A DNA stretch of 8,855 nt from REBR01 sp033721915 (GCA_033721915.1 JAWWAC010000088.1:1-8855), one strand, 5' to 3'; positions 1 through 7,787 are shown, counted from the first letter of the stretch. The notes: generated from the sequence alone by a model not told the origin. A program made the numbers and translations.

Positions 1-214
1 TGACCAGACCGGCTGGCAGGCGGCGCTTGAGGGCAAACCAGCGCCTGTCCCAGCGATAGCGCCTTTCAGTGTCTGCGGCGTAAGGCTCAAGCTCCGCCAC
101 CACCCCCAGCTCCCGGGCCAGACACTGAAGCAGTCGGGCATCCCGCCACAGACCCCGTCCCGTATCGGTAAACACAATCCGTACTCGTCTCTCAACCGAT
201 CTTGCTTCAGGCAC
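1..214 (-). CDS. N-terminal part of a possible glycosyltransferase, truncated by the left window edge
   Basis: A frame stays open for 71 codons from a GTG at 214-212 to the window edge. The GTG overlaps the stop of the upstream glycosyltransferase gene by 8 bp and is preceded by AGAGG (223-227) at a spacing of 8 nt, which is why I chose it. After a short charged leader the protein reads RIVFTDTGRGLWRDARLLQ, a beta strand followed by a glycine-containing loop and a helix. That is the usual opening of a Rossmann-type domain such as the N-terminal half of a GT-B glycosyltransferase. A second strand (GVVAELEPY) follows, then a strongly basic, Trp-rich stretch. Too little is visible to assign a family; the catalytic half lies outside the window. 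Glycosyltransferase is inferred mainly from context (last visible gene of a polysaccharide operon, directly after a GT2). That the frame is coding is fairly sure; the function is not. Confidence 0.7.
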   Translation of the reverse strand, partial: MPEARSVERRVRIVFTDTGRGLWRDARLLQCLARELGVVAELEPYAADTERRYRWDRRWFALKRRLPAGLV

Positions 215-1118
215 TCAGTTTGCCTCTCTTCAGCAGGATGGCCCCGAGAGCCCGCCAGGGAGCCCGGTAAAAGGGTCGGTACTGTATGGCTTTTGTCAGG
301 CTGGCAAAAGCCCGCCCGTATTGACGGGTTTCGGCCAGGTAACGGGCCTTGCGGGTATAAAAGAAGGCAAAGGCCTCGTTGAACTGGGCCGCCGGCAGCG
401 CCTGTGGGTAGTCCCGCCTGAAATCACGGATAATGGCCTCATTGGTTTCAAAGCGCCGGGTCTTGTCGGAAGAGATCTGGTCCTTCATGACCCGGTAATA
501 GGCCAGATACTCCGGCCGGTAATAAAACCGGTAGCGGGCGGAGAATTTCAGCCACAGATCGTAGTCGTCCGCCACACGGCGCTGGCCACTCATGCCGCCC
601 ATTTCATCGAAGCAGGATTTCCTGGCCATGGTGGTGTTCATGCTGACGCAGTTGTCCTTGAGCATGGGAAACACAATGTGCCCAGAGTGGCGGCGCATGT
701 TTTTGCGGCTGATCTCATGGCCCTGCTCATCAATGGTGATGATATCCCCATAGACAACGTCCACCTGAGGATGCTCCCGGAACACTTCCAGCTGGGTGGC
801 CAGCTTGTCCCGTGGCCAGACATTATCGGAGTCCAGGAAACAGATAAAATCCCCCCGGGCATGGGACAACGCCAGATTTCTCGCCACACTCTGCCCCTGG
901 TTGGGCTGGTAAAAGTAGCGCAACCGGGGATCCGCCATCAATGACGCCAGAACCGCCCGGGTGTCATCCGTGGACCCGTCATCCACCACGATCAGCTCAA
1001 GCTGCGTGACTGTCTGGTCCAGGACACTCTGTACCGCCTCGCCGATAAAGCCGGCGCGGTTGAACGTGGGCGTAATCACGCTCACCAGGGGCTGCTCCCT
1101 GCCAGTGTTGTTTTCCAT
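207..1118 (-). CDS. Family 2 glycosyltransferase with C-terminal TPR-like segment
   Basis: Inverting or retaining transfer of a sugar from a nucleotide-sugar to a lipid-linked acceptor at the cytoplasmic face of the inner membrane is the expected role (family knowledge). The 303-residue protein has a complete GT-A fold: VSVITPTFNR at 12-21, the nucleotide-binding VVDDGST at 44-50, the metal-binding DSD at 96-98, and DDYDLW at 184-189, which holds the usual catalytic acidic residue. No membrane segment is seen, so it is probably peripheral. Residues about 248-292 form alternating helices (KARYLAETRQYGRAF, then SLTKAIQYRPFYRAPWRAL) that look like one TPR unit, an arrangement met in other polysaccharide GT2 enzymes. 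The ATG at 1118 lies 7 nt past the stop of the GNAT gene, and AGGAGG overlaps that stop. Donor and acceptor cannot be read from the sequence. Confidence 0.95.
   Translation of the reverse strand: MENNTGREQPLVSVITPTFNRAGFIGEAVQSVLDQTVTQLELIVVDDGSTDDTRAVLASLMADPRLRYFYQPNQGQSVARNLALSHARGDFICFLDSDNVWPRDKLATQLEVFREHPQVDVVYGDIITIDEQGHEISRKNMRRHSGHIVFPMLKDNCVSMNTTMARKSCFDEMGGMSGQRRVADDYDLWLKFSARYRFYYRPEYLAYYRVMKDQISSDKTRRFETNEAIIRDFRRDYPQALPAAQFNEAFAFFYTRKARYLAETRQYGRAFASLTKAIQYRPFYRAPWRALGAILLKRGKLSA
223..227 (-). promoter_or_regulatory. Ribosome binding site for the left-edge gene (GTG start at 214)
   Basis: The minus strand reads AGAGG, 8 nt upstream of the GTG at 214-212. It lies within the last codons of the GT2 gene. 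It decides the start of the truncated left-edge gene, which would otherwise be missed because it begins with GTG and overlaps its neighbour. Confidence 0.5.
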
Positions 1119-1121
1119 AAC

Positions 1122-1127
1122 CCTCCT
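1122..1127 (-). promoter_or_regulatory. Strong Shine-Dalgarno site for the GT2 gene, overlapping the upstream stop codon
   Basis: The minus strand reads TAGGAGGGTTATG. AGGAGG shares two bases with the TAG stop (1128-1126) of the GNAT gene and sits just before the ATG at 1118-1116. This favours reinitiation by ribosomes finishing the upstream gene and fixes the GT2 start. Confidence 0.6.
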
Positions 1128-1731
1128 ACCCTTGTTGCCGGGTGATCCACGTCACCCTGAAGAAATACAGATTCAACAGATACAGTCTGGCGAACGGGTA
1201 GAACCCCGCCTTACGGATGCCTCTCACGGAGTTGGTGTTGCCGGCACGGCAGGCCACATAACAGTCCCGGCCTGAAGCCAGTTCTGCGAAGTGCCTCAGT
1301 ACCACGGCAAACAATCCCTGGCCACGAAACGCCTTCAGGGTGACGCAGTCATAGACATACAGCACATCCCGATGGAAATGCAGCGAGTTGGCCACATAGG
1401 AGAAATGCACGGAAGGCTTTACCTGCCCCCAGCCATAAGCGGCCAGCTCGCGGTTTTGAAAGCCACACACCAGAATGTCACCGGACAGGAGACGCCGTTT
1501 TGCCCCCGCCAGCCTCTCCCCCTGGAAGTACGACTCAAGGGACTGACTGTCATGGCTGTGAATGACGACAAACCGAAAACCCGGTTTTTCCACCGGAGTC
1601 GACGCAGGTCCGGCACGGAACACCCGTTCAATTTTCAGGAGTCGCTGCCAGAATCCCATGGCCGCCAGTGAAAACCCCCGGAGCATGCCATGACGGCGAA
1701 GCTTGCGAAACAGCCTGAGAGTCTGATTCAT
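1126..1731 (-). CDS. GNAT-like acyltransferase
   Basis: Predicted to transfer an acyl group from acyl-CoA to an amine, probably on an amino sugar or an attached amino acid. The 201-residue protein carries GNAT signatures: a strand DVLYVYDCVTLKAF (122-135), the pyrophosphate-binding loop RGQGLF (136-141) followed by its helix, and the later NTNSVRGIRKAGF (165-177), which matches the Asn and (K)xGF elements of the acyl-CoA site. The first 40 residues (LFRKLRRHGMLRGF, then MGFWQRLLKIERVFR) are basic and amphipathic and precede the GNAT core, so membrane docking is possible. I chose the ATG at 1731 because it overlaps the previous gene's stop in a 4-bp ATGA junction (1728-1731), suggesting translational coupling. 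A longer start at 1758 would overlap by 31 bp without benefit. Substrate unknown; it could be an N-acetyltransferase for a sugar or an aminoacyl donor enzyme. Confidence 0.85.
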   Translation of the reverse strand: MNQTLRLFRKLRRHGMLRGFSLAAMGFWQRLLKIERVFRAGPASTPVEKPGFRFVVIHSHDSQSLESYFQGERLAGAKRRLLSGDILVCGFQNRELAAYGWGQVKPSVHFSYVANSLHFHRDVLYVYDCVTLKAFRGQGLFAVVLRHFAELASGRDCYVACRAGNTNSVRGIRKAGFYPFARLYLLNLYFFRVTWITRQQG

Positions 1732-2996
1732 GTCCGTCCAGCCATCCATGATCGGCAAACCCGCTTTCCATAGAGAACCAGCTTGCGCAGGAAACGGCGC
1801 GCGTTCAGCACCTGGAGATAAAAGGTCATCCCCGGATCCCTGAGGTTGAAGTGATCCACAATCACCCGGCTTCCGGGACCCAGTGCCTCCAGATAGCTCC
1901 GTAAAAAGGGTTTCAGGCCGAGATGGCCTCTGACCATGTTCACCAGACCGTCCGTGATATCACCGGGATAGCGCAGGCTTTCAAAGTACAGGATCTTCCT
2001 GTCCCGGTTTTGAGGGGGCTGCAGTGGCGGCGGCGAATAAGGCTGCCCCAGTAGATCCCGGCAATAGTAACAGGCCTGTTCATGGCCTGTGGCGCTGAGA
2101 AGATAGGCGTAACCGGGCAAACGGGGATTCACCTCGGTCAGCAGGTACTCATCACGGTCGGCTGAATGGATAAACTCCACATGGGCAAAACCCCGCCATT
2201 GCTGCCCTTCAAGAAGCTGACGGGTTCTTTCCAGCAGCAGGGGATTGTGCCGGATGCGGCCACAGTACATCCGGCTGGTGGGATAACCGCTGTCATTCAG
2301 CGAGGTGCGCACCCGCTGTATGGTGACCGCATCCTGCAGACGGCCAGAACGGTCCACAAACACATCGCAGCTCCAGTTGTCCTCCATGGTCGATTCCACC
2401 CACTCCTGGAGAATGAGGCCGGATTCGTTGATGCGTAACTGGGCGCGGTGAATGGTTTTCTGCAGGCGGAAAAAGGCCTCTGACAGGGCCTGTTCGCTGT
2501 GCACCCGGACATAATTGCCACCGGCCAGTGTGGTGGGCTTGAGCAGTAACGGCCAGCGCATGTCACGGCAGGCCATCAGTGCCGACTCCAGATCCTGAAC
2601 CCGTGCGGTTCCGGCCACAGGAATCCCCTGATCACGGCACAGGCGGTGGCACTGCCACTTGTCAAAAAGGCGCTCAAGCTCCTCCGGGTCCGGCACATTG
2701 ACCAGGAAACCGGCCCTTTCCAGTGTCTCCCGGTTTCGGCTGAGAAAACGCACACTCAGGTCCCCGGAAGGGATCAGGGGGCCCCGCTCGGGCAACTCCT
2801 GCAAAAAGGCCAGGTAGTTGCTGAAGCCCTGTGACAGCAACGGCGAGTGATACCACTGCGACAGATGCCGGGACAGACGGGCCGGAAAGCGGATTTCCGC
2901 ACTCAGCCCCACCACCCTGAAGCCATTACGGGCCAGTGAGTAGAGCACCCCTTCCGCACAGCGCTGTTCACAATCCATCAGTACAACGGTATTCAC
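1728..2996 (-). CDS. ATP-grasp carboxylate-amine ligase family protein (third ATP-grasp of the cluster)
   Basis: ATP-grasp enzymes form an acyl-phosphate from a carboxylate and ATP and pass it to an amine or similar nucleophile. The 422 residues run in canonical order: an N-terminal preATP-grasp domain opening with VVLMD (4-8), FDK at 111-113, LLLKPTTLAGG at 150-160 (Lys153 and glycine-rich loop), LQEWV at 196-200 (adenine-contacting hinge), HVEFI at 272-276, and the metal-binding TEVNPRLPG at 287-295 (Glu288, Asn290). All ATP and Mg ligands look intact, so it should be active. A C-terminal region of about 90 residues ends in a basic amphipathic stretch. The GTG start overlaps the amidotransferase stop by 4 bp (GTGA) and has GGGGAG at 3004-3009. 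It resembles the right-edge ligase more than the middle one. The substrate is not readable; context suggests a sugar acid, amino acid or aminosugar on a glycan precursor. Confidence 0.9.
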   Translation of the reverse strand: MNTVVLMDCEQRCAEGVLYSLARNGFRVVGLSAEIRFPARLSRHLSQWYHSPLLSQGFSNYLAFLQELPERGPLIPSGDLSVRFLSRNRETLERAGFLVNVPDPEELERLFDKWQCHRLCRDQGIPVAGTARVQDLESALMACRDMRWPLLLKPTTLAGGNYVRVHSEQALSEAFFRLQKTIHRAQLRINESGLILQEWVESTMEDNWSCDVFVDRSGRLQDAVTIQRVRTSLNDSGYPTSRMYCGRIRHNPLLLERTRQLLEGQQWRGFAHVEFIHSADRDEYLLTEVNPRLPGYAYLLSATGHEQACYYCRDLLGQPYSPPPLQPPQNRDRKILYFESLRYPGDITDGLVNMVRGHLGLKPFLRSYLEALGPGSRVIVDHFNLRDPGMTFYLQVLNARRFLRKLVLYGKRVCRSWMAGRT

Positions 2997-5011
2997 ACTG
3001 CAGCTCCCCGACTGACATGGCCATCACGGCCCGGTTGCGGCATCTCTGCCACCGCGCTGGAGGAGGGGTCGACTCCATTGGCGGTGAGATTCTCCCTGTC
3101 CAGCCAGGACTGGAACATCAGGATGCTCCACAGCTCAAAGCTGTAATCCTCACGGCCACTGAGATGCTCCTGCCAGAACCAGCGCACCACCGGTGTCCGC
3201 CAGTAGCCCTGTGCCTCAAGACGCTCTGGTGCAAGCAGCGACTCGGCCCACTCCCGCAGGGCGCCACGAAGCCAGCTGGCAATGGGCACGGCAAAACCCT
3301 GTTTCGGCCTTTCCACCAGTTCCCTGGGCACGTGGCGGTAAAGCAGATCCCGCAGAACCTGCTTGCCACCGCCTCCCCGGTTGTTCAGTGCCGTGGGCAG
3401 TGACAGGGCAAACTCCACCACACGGTGATCCAGCATGGGAATGCGCGTCTCCAGACTGCAGGCCATGGCGGCCCTGTCCACCTTGGTGAGGATGTCGTCC
3501 GGCAGATACCAGTGCAGATCCCGCCACATCAGGGTTTTAAGGGGGTCACTGTGAAGCCCGTATGGCAATGGCCGGTTCAGGGCATAGGGTGGCTCCTGTG
3601 AACGGGACAGTACCTGGCCCGGGTCAGCCCAGAAAGAGACTCTCCGGCGGTAGAACTCCGACAGATCCCCGGCACCGGCGAGTGCCGCTTCCACGCCCAG
3701 ACGCACCCGGATGCCACCGCTGGAACGATGACGCTGTGAGGGCACCAGTCGGCGAATCAGCGCTGCCGCCAGTTCCGGCGGCAGCCTGGTCAGAAGCGCC
3801 CTGGCTCTGGTGGACAGGCGCCGCCGTCTCTGCCAGGCCATCAGTGAGTCACGGTAGCGGCTGTAGCCGCAGAACAGCTCATCGCCACCATCACCGGAGA
3901 GGGCCACGGTCACCTGTTCCCGGGTCATGCGGCTGACCAGGTAGGTGGGAATCTGTGACGAGTCCGCAAAGGGTTCGTCGTACATGGACGCCAAATCCGG
4001 AATCACCGCCAGTGCGTCCTCAGCAGTGACATACAGCTCATGGTGTTCTGTCCCCAGATACCGGGCCACTTCACGGGCGTGTTGGGCTTCATTAAAGCCC
4101 TCCTCAGCAAAACCGATGGAAAAAGTCCGGACCGGCCGTTCAGACTGCTTCTGCATCAATGCCACCACCGTGGAGGAGTCAATGCCGCCGGAAAGAAAGG
4201 CGCCCAGTGGCACATCCGACAGTCTCTGACCGGCAATGGACTGGTTCAGCAGCGATTCCAGTTTCACAGAGGCGCTTTCCCGGTCGATGGGGGTGGAGTC
4301 ATGGATAAAGTCTTCCGCCCGCCAGTACCGTTCCGGCTCGGGCAGGATTCCGGGGGTGGGACGGCGCAGATCAAAACTCACGATACTGGCGGGGGGCAGT
4401 TTACGAATGCCCTGATAGATGGAATAAGGCGCCGGTATCAGGTTGTGACGCAGATAAAGGGGCAGCACCGAGGCATCGATACGACCCTGCCACTGTGGAT
4501 GGCATTTGAGCGCCTTGAGCTCTGAGGCAAACAGCAGTGACTGGCCCTGCCAGCCGTAATACAGCGGTTTCTCACCCAGCCGGTCCCGCACCAGATAGAG
4601 GCGCCCTTCATCACGGTCCACCAGGGCAAAGGCAAACATCCCCACAAAGCGGCTGAGAGAGGCGTGAAGCCCCCAGTGCTCAAAGGCCGCCAGCATCACC
4701 TCGGTGTCGGAATGGCCCCGGAAGCGGGCACCCAGTGATTCCAGCTCATCACGCAGCTGTGGAAAATTGTAGATTTCACCGTTGAAGACCAGCATGAAGC
4801 GCAGGCCGTTGGAGGCCATGGGCTGAGTGCCCGCCTCGGACAGATCCTGTATGGACAGGCGGCGATGCACCAGTGCAATGGACAGGGTCTGATCCTGCCA
4901 CTGCCCTTCCCCATCAGGCCCACGGTGTTTCAGTTGCTGCCCCATGGCCCTGAGGCACTCATCCGCAAGACTGCCTGAAAGGGTGCCCGTAAAACCGGCA
5001 AAACCACACAT
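2993..5011 (-). CDS. asnB: Asparagine synthetase (glutamine-hydrolysing) family amidotransferase
   Basis: Class II glutamine amidotransferase: it hydrolyses glutamine, channels ammonia, and amidates an adenylated carboxylate. I chose the ATG at 5011, giving a 672-residue protein that begins MCGFAGF, because Cys2 must become the N-terminal nucleophile; AGGGAG sits 6 nt upstream. A GTG at 5050 would bury the Cys. Seen in order: HRGPD (29-33), FNGEIYN (76-82) in the glutaminase domain; the pyrophosphate loop SGGIDSS (274-280), DEPFADSS (345-352), SGDGGDELFCGY (372-383), RIPMLDHR (523-530) and KQGFAVPI (570-577) in the synthetase domain. All catalytic motifs are intact. The last 30 or so residues form a Ser/Pro/Gly-rich tail with no recognisable motif. 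Free asparagine synthesis is possible, but placement between a flippase and an ATP-grasp ligase suggests amidation of a sugar acid or of a glycan-bound amino acid. Homologues are common in O-antigen and exopolysaccharide loci. Confidence 0.95.
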   Translation of the reverse strand: MCGFAGFTGTLSGSLADECLRAMGQQLKHRGPDGEGQWQDQTLSIALVHRRLSIQDLSEAGTQPMASNGLRFMLVFNGEIYNFPQLRDELESLGARFRGHSDTEVMLAAFEHWGLHASLSRFVGMFAFALVDRDEGRLYLVRDRLGEKPLYYGWQGQSLLFASELKALKCHPQWQGRIDASVLPLYLRHNLIPAPYSIYQGIRKLPPASIVSFDLRRPTPGILPEPERYWRAEDFIHDSTPIDRESASVKLESLLNQSIAGQRLSDVPLGAFLSGGIDSSTVVALMQKQSERPVRTFSIGFAEEGFNEAQHAREVARYLGTEHHELYVTAEDALAVIPDLASMYDEPFADSSQIPTYLVSRMTREQVTVALSGDGGDELFCGYSRYRDSLMAWQRRRRLSTRARALLTRLPPELAAALIRRLVPSQRHRSSGGIRVRLGVEAALAGAGDLSEFYRRRVSFWADPGQVLSRSQEPPYALNRPLPYGLHSDPLKTLMWRDLHWYLPDDILTKVDRAAMACSLETRIPMLDHRVVEFALSLPTALNNRGGGGKQVLRDLLYRHVPRELVERPKQGFAVPIASWLRGALREWAESLLAPERLEAQGYWRTPVVRWFWQEHLSGREDYSFELWSILMFQSWLDRENLTANGVDPSSSAVAEMPQPGRDGHVSRGAAV
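3004..3009 (-). promoter_or_regulatory. Shine-Dalgarno site for the third ATP-grasp gene (GTG start)
   Basis: GGGGAG on the minus strand lies 7 nt before the GTG at 2996-2994, inside the last codons of the amidotransferase gene. It supports the GTG, which is needed to include the first beta strand (VVLMD), over the later ATG at 2978. Confidence 0.55.
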
Positions 5012-5017
5012 TTCACT

Positions 5018-5023
5018 CTCCCT
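5018..5023 (-). promoter_or_regulatory. Shine-Dalgarno site fixing the amidotransferase start
   Basis: AGGGAG on the minus strand is 6 nt before the ATG at 5011-5009, within the 39-nt spacer after the flippase gene. It confirms the start that leaves Cys at position 2. Confidence 0.7.
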
Positions 5024-5050
5024 GTCACATGTCCACGGTGCCCGGCCCAC

Positions 5051-6565
5051 TCAGCGACCGGTTTTGCGAAGCCTGTCCATGAAAAACCGTTTTTCAGCGG
5101 CGTCGAGTGACAGGCCCCAGAACAACACCAGATACACAACACCCGCGGCCACCACCGCCATTATAATGCCCCCATAGGTGTCCATAAGCCCCTGGTGGCG
5201 CATCCAGAGCACCAGCGCGGCCATGGGTATCACCGGCAGCAGTGAGGGCAGCAGACAGCGTCGCAGATAACGGCTCACCGGAATACCGAGAGAGCGGCAG
5301 CTGGCTCTGAGAAACACCGGCGTCACAATAAACACCGGAAACACAGAGCCCAGTGCCGCACCGATGACACCCACTTCGGTCACCAGCCAGACGCTCAGCG
5401 CCAGATTCAGCAGTGCCGCCGGCGGCGCCACCCTGGCAAAAATGCCATGACGGTTGATGGCGGTGAGATACCGGCTGGCGAAGGGGTTGAGCTTGGGCAC
5501 CGCTATGTAGATCACCAGCAGCACCAGAATGCTGTTCACCGTCACCGGATCAAACACACCGTTCATCCAGATATGGATAAAAGGCGCGCCGACAACGGCA
5601 ATACCCACACTCATGGGGACCACCAGCCCCACCACAAACTTGCTGGCCACCTGGTAAATCTCACGGATACGGTCCGTCTCACCACGGGCGTTCAGGTCGC
5701 TGAACAATGGCATGAACACATGGGTCAGTGTCATGGTCAGGTTGCCCACATAGCTGACCAGTGTCGAGGAAATGGTATACACCGGCACCGAAGCGGGCCC
5801 GAGAAGCGTACCGATCACCAGCCGGTCAGAGGCGGTCTCGACTTTCTGTGACGCCCCCTGGATAAAGGACTTCAGTCCGAAAGCCAGCATCTCCCTCAAT
5901 TGGGCCGGTGAAAAATACCGCAGACTGGGGTAAATGACGCCCAGCGCCGGGCGCCAGAGAATGACGGTGAAAATCACCAGCTTGACCACCACGGAGATGG
6001 CCACCAGGCTGACCAGCAGAATCAGGCCGTTTTCCGGTGTAATACAGATATAGCTGATCACCGCGATGGCGATGGTGGAGGCAATATTGATCAGATTCTT
6101 CAGGTAATAACGCTGCAGACCTTCCAGATAGCTTTCCGCCACAAACTTGGGAAAGGCGAACAGCAACTGCGCCCCCACAATCAGCAGGAACAGGGCGTAT
6201 CTGGCACTGTCATTGCCCTCCTCCGGCACCAGGATCTGCGGGAAAGACAGGGCCCAGACCCAGAAAAACACCGCCAGAACCACCCCCACCAGCACCATGA
6301 ACACCAGACTGCTGGCGTACACCACCAGCAACTGACGGCGGTCACGGCTGGCGTTGTACAGTGCGGCAAAACGGCTCACTGTGGGCCGCATCCCCAGATC
6401 CAGCATGCCCATATAGCCCACCAGTGCCATGACCATTTCCCGCAGTCCGTAATCATGATGTCCCATCATCTGGAGATAAATGGGGGCCATGACAAAGGTG
6501 ACCACCATGCCCACCAGCAACTGCGCCAGGTTGGAACCGGTATTGACGGCCAGTTTTCTTAACAT
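5051..6565 (-). CDS. wzx: Wzx-type oligosaccharide flippase (polysaccharide biosynthesis protein)
   Basis: Inner-membrane protein of the MATE/MOP superfamily that moves undecaprenyl-pyrophosphate-linked oligosaccharide from the cytoplasmic to the periplasmic face. The 504-residue product opens with LRKLAVNTGSNLAQLLVGMV, the usual first segment of this family, then an FVMAPIYLQMMG segment followed by YGLREMV and about 12-14 hydrophobic helices across the whole length. Charged loops such as YNASRDRRQ and DLNARGETDRIREIY separate them, and the tail is basic. Three in-frame ATGs lie close together (6610, 6589, 6565). I prefer 6565: it begins just before the first helix, lies 7 nt past the preceding stop, and has AGGGA at 6577-6581, although the spacing of 11 nt is long. 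The upstream ATGs would overlap the previous gene and lack a clear ribosome site. The specificity cannot be told; these proteins diverge with their glycan. The wzx symbol is used in the general sense. Confidence 0.92.
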   Translation of the reverse strand: MLRKLAVNTGSNLAQLLVGMVVTFVMAPIYLQMMGHHDYGLREMVMALVGYMGMLDLGMRPTVSRFAALYNASRDRRQLLVVYASSLVFMVLVGVVLAVFFWVWALSFPQILVPEEGNDSARYALFLLIVGAQLLFAFPKFVAESYLEGLQRYYLKNLINIASTIAIAVISYICITPENGLILLVSLVAISVVVKLVIFTVILWRPALGVIYPSLRYFSPAQLREMLAFGLKSFIQGASQKVETASDRLVIGTLLGPASVPVYTISSTLVSYVGNLTMTLTHVFMPLFSDLNARGETDRIREIYQVASKFVVGLVVPMSVGIAVVGAPFIHIWMNGVFDPVTVNSILVLLVIYIAVPKLNPFASRYLTAINRHGIFARVAPPAALLNLALSVWLVTEVGVIGAALGSVFPVFIVTPVFLRASCRSLGIPVSRYLRRCLLPSLLPVIPMAALVLWMRHQGLMDTYGGIIMAVVAAGVVYLVLFWGLSLDAAEKRFFMDRLRKTGR

Positions 6566-6572
6566 CCCGTGT

Positions 6573-7787
6573 TTATTCCCTGTGGCCATCTGCGACAGGC
6601 TGGACACCATCCACAGGGATGGCCTGGATCAATCGCCGGATCAGCCCCTCACGGCAGCGTTCATTGGGGGGATCCCAGCGGCAATTGGCCTCCACCATCA
6701 CCGGCCCCGATGCCGTGCAGGCGATATCCCAGCCCACAACCCGCACCGGGGACAGGACCTTTGCTCCGGCCGTGGCCAGTTTGACCAGCTCCGGCCAGAA
6801 CGGCATCTGGAAGCCCGGCAGAGTGGCGCCTGTGGCCGGATGCTGGTGGATGCACTGATAATGTCCCATGGGTGAGCGTTGTACGGCCTCAAACACCCTG
6901 CCGGTGCGGATCTCGATCTGGGCCAGCATGCTGCCGAGATCTCCGGCCCTGAAGTTATCCGTGACGGTTTTGCCCGTCACCAGACGCAGCCGGGCCAACA
7001 GGACTTCCACCTGGTTGCCGGGCTTGAGCAGTGTGACCACGCGAACGGTCTGCAGGGCTGTCGAGTCGCTCAGGGCCTGAATGGCCGGATGGTTCAGCAA
7101 CCGCTCCTGAAACAGGTAACAGGAAAAGAAGCGGTCACGGCTGAGTGTGTTGATCAGCTCGGGCAGTGTGCGCCTCTGTCCACTGGCCTGGCAGGTCAGC
7201 TCGTCCCCCTCGCGTCGATACACACGGACACCGGCCCCCAGGGCGCCTGTGGCGGGTTTCAGCACGAACTCGGCGGGCAGGCACCGGCGCAGGGCTGTCA
7301 GCCACTGTTGTGAGCTGGTGGGGAAATCCCCGTTCACGGTGTGTCCCTGTGAGCCCCGGAAAAAAACCGCCACGGTGGGCAGCACTGGAAGCCGATAAGC
7401 CTCCATCAGCGTCTGGAATACCGCTTTGTCCTCGGTCAGGCACTCCAGTGACGATGGATTAAGTCGGGCCTGAAGCGCCACCAGTGACTGTTTTGAAATC
7501 CGGGTGCGGGCGGCTTCCAGGGGATTGCTGCCATGAATGATGCCGTTGTTGCGGATTTCCTTCGGGGTGAAGCCATAACGGTAATGGAGTTCAAGGGCTG
7601 TGGTGAACAGATGCCAGTGGGACTTTCCGGTCTGTGCCGCCAGGGGCGGAATGACACGGGCAATGAGCAACGTATCGCGAAGCCCCCGGTAAAGCCGGCG
7701 ATACGGCGAGACCGGGGCACGGATGCCCACTGTGGTGAGGTCCCTGTACCGCGTTGTCACTACGGCCTGTCCTTTGGTCTGAATCAT
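6573..7787 (-). CDS. Sugar-transfer-associated ATP-grasp protein (PF14397-like)
   Basis: This 404-residue protein matches the family of ATP-grasp proteins found beside sugar transferases and related to alpha-L-glutamate ligases; the reaction is unproven in general. Seen in order: a basic N-terminal helix region (PYRRLYRGLRDTLLIARV, 28-45), a helical domain ending in LTEDKAVFQ (117-125, Lys121), FVLKPATGALGAGV (174-187, Lys177 and glycine loop), LFQERL (225-230), TVRVVTLL (247-254), DNFRAGDLGSMLAQI (277-291), a HPATGATLPGF element (316-326), and VGWDIACT (351-358) leading to MVEANCRWD (364-372), whose Glu366 and Asn368 would bind metal. The DNF/G and GWDIA elements are the family's most distinctive parts. 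All nucleotide-binding residues look intact. The ATG at 7787 has AAGGAG 9 nt upstream. Its place directly before the flippase suggests action on a lipid-linked sugar, by ligating an amino acid or similar group. Confidence 0.92.
   Translation of the reverse strand: MIQTKGQAVVTTRYRDLTTVGIRAPVSPYRRLYRGLRDTLLIARVIPPLAAQTGKSHWHLFTTALELHYRYGFTPKEIRNNGIIHGSNPLEAARTRISKQSLVALQARLNPSSLECLTEDKAVFQTLMEAYRLPVLPTVAVFFRGSQGHTVNGDFPTSSQQWLTALRRCLPAEFVLKPATGALGAGVRVYRREGDELTCQASGQRRTLPELINTLSRDRFFSCYLFQERLLNHPAIQALSDSTALQTVRVVTLLKPGNQVEVLLARLRLVTGKTVTDNFRAGDLGSMLAQIEIRTGRVFEAVQRSPMGHYQCIHQHPATGATLPGFQMPFWPELVKLATAGAKVLSPVRVVGWDIACTASGPVMVEANCRWDPPNERCREGLIRRLIQAIPVDGVQPVADGHRE

Noticed and set aside
321..944. 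Plus-strand open frame of 207 codons inside the GT2 gene
   Set aside because: It is antisense to a gene with full GT2 motifs, its product resembles no family, and no ribosome site or neighbour supports it.
4040..4525. Plus-strand open frame of 161 codons opposite the amidotransferase gene
   Set aside because: It is antisense to the conserved synthetase domain and shows no domain of its own.
2993..5050. Lasso-peptide-type macrocyclase instead of AsnB
   Set aside because: No precursor gene or leader peptidase is visible, and the glutaminase domain with Cys2 is intact, which such cyclases do not need.
5447..5851. Plus-strand open frame with a very His-rich product inside the flippase gene
   Set aside because: The His and Gln richness is what antisense reading of membrane-helix codons gives; the flippase frame is clearly the coding one.
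6565..6610. Flippase start at 6610, overlapping the preceding gene by 38 bp
   Set aside because: There is no ribosome site before it, and the family's first segment starts right after the ATG at 6565. It cannot be excluded completely.
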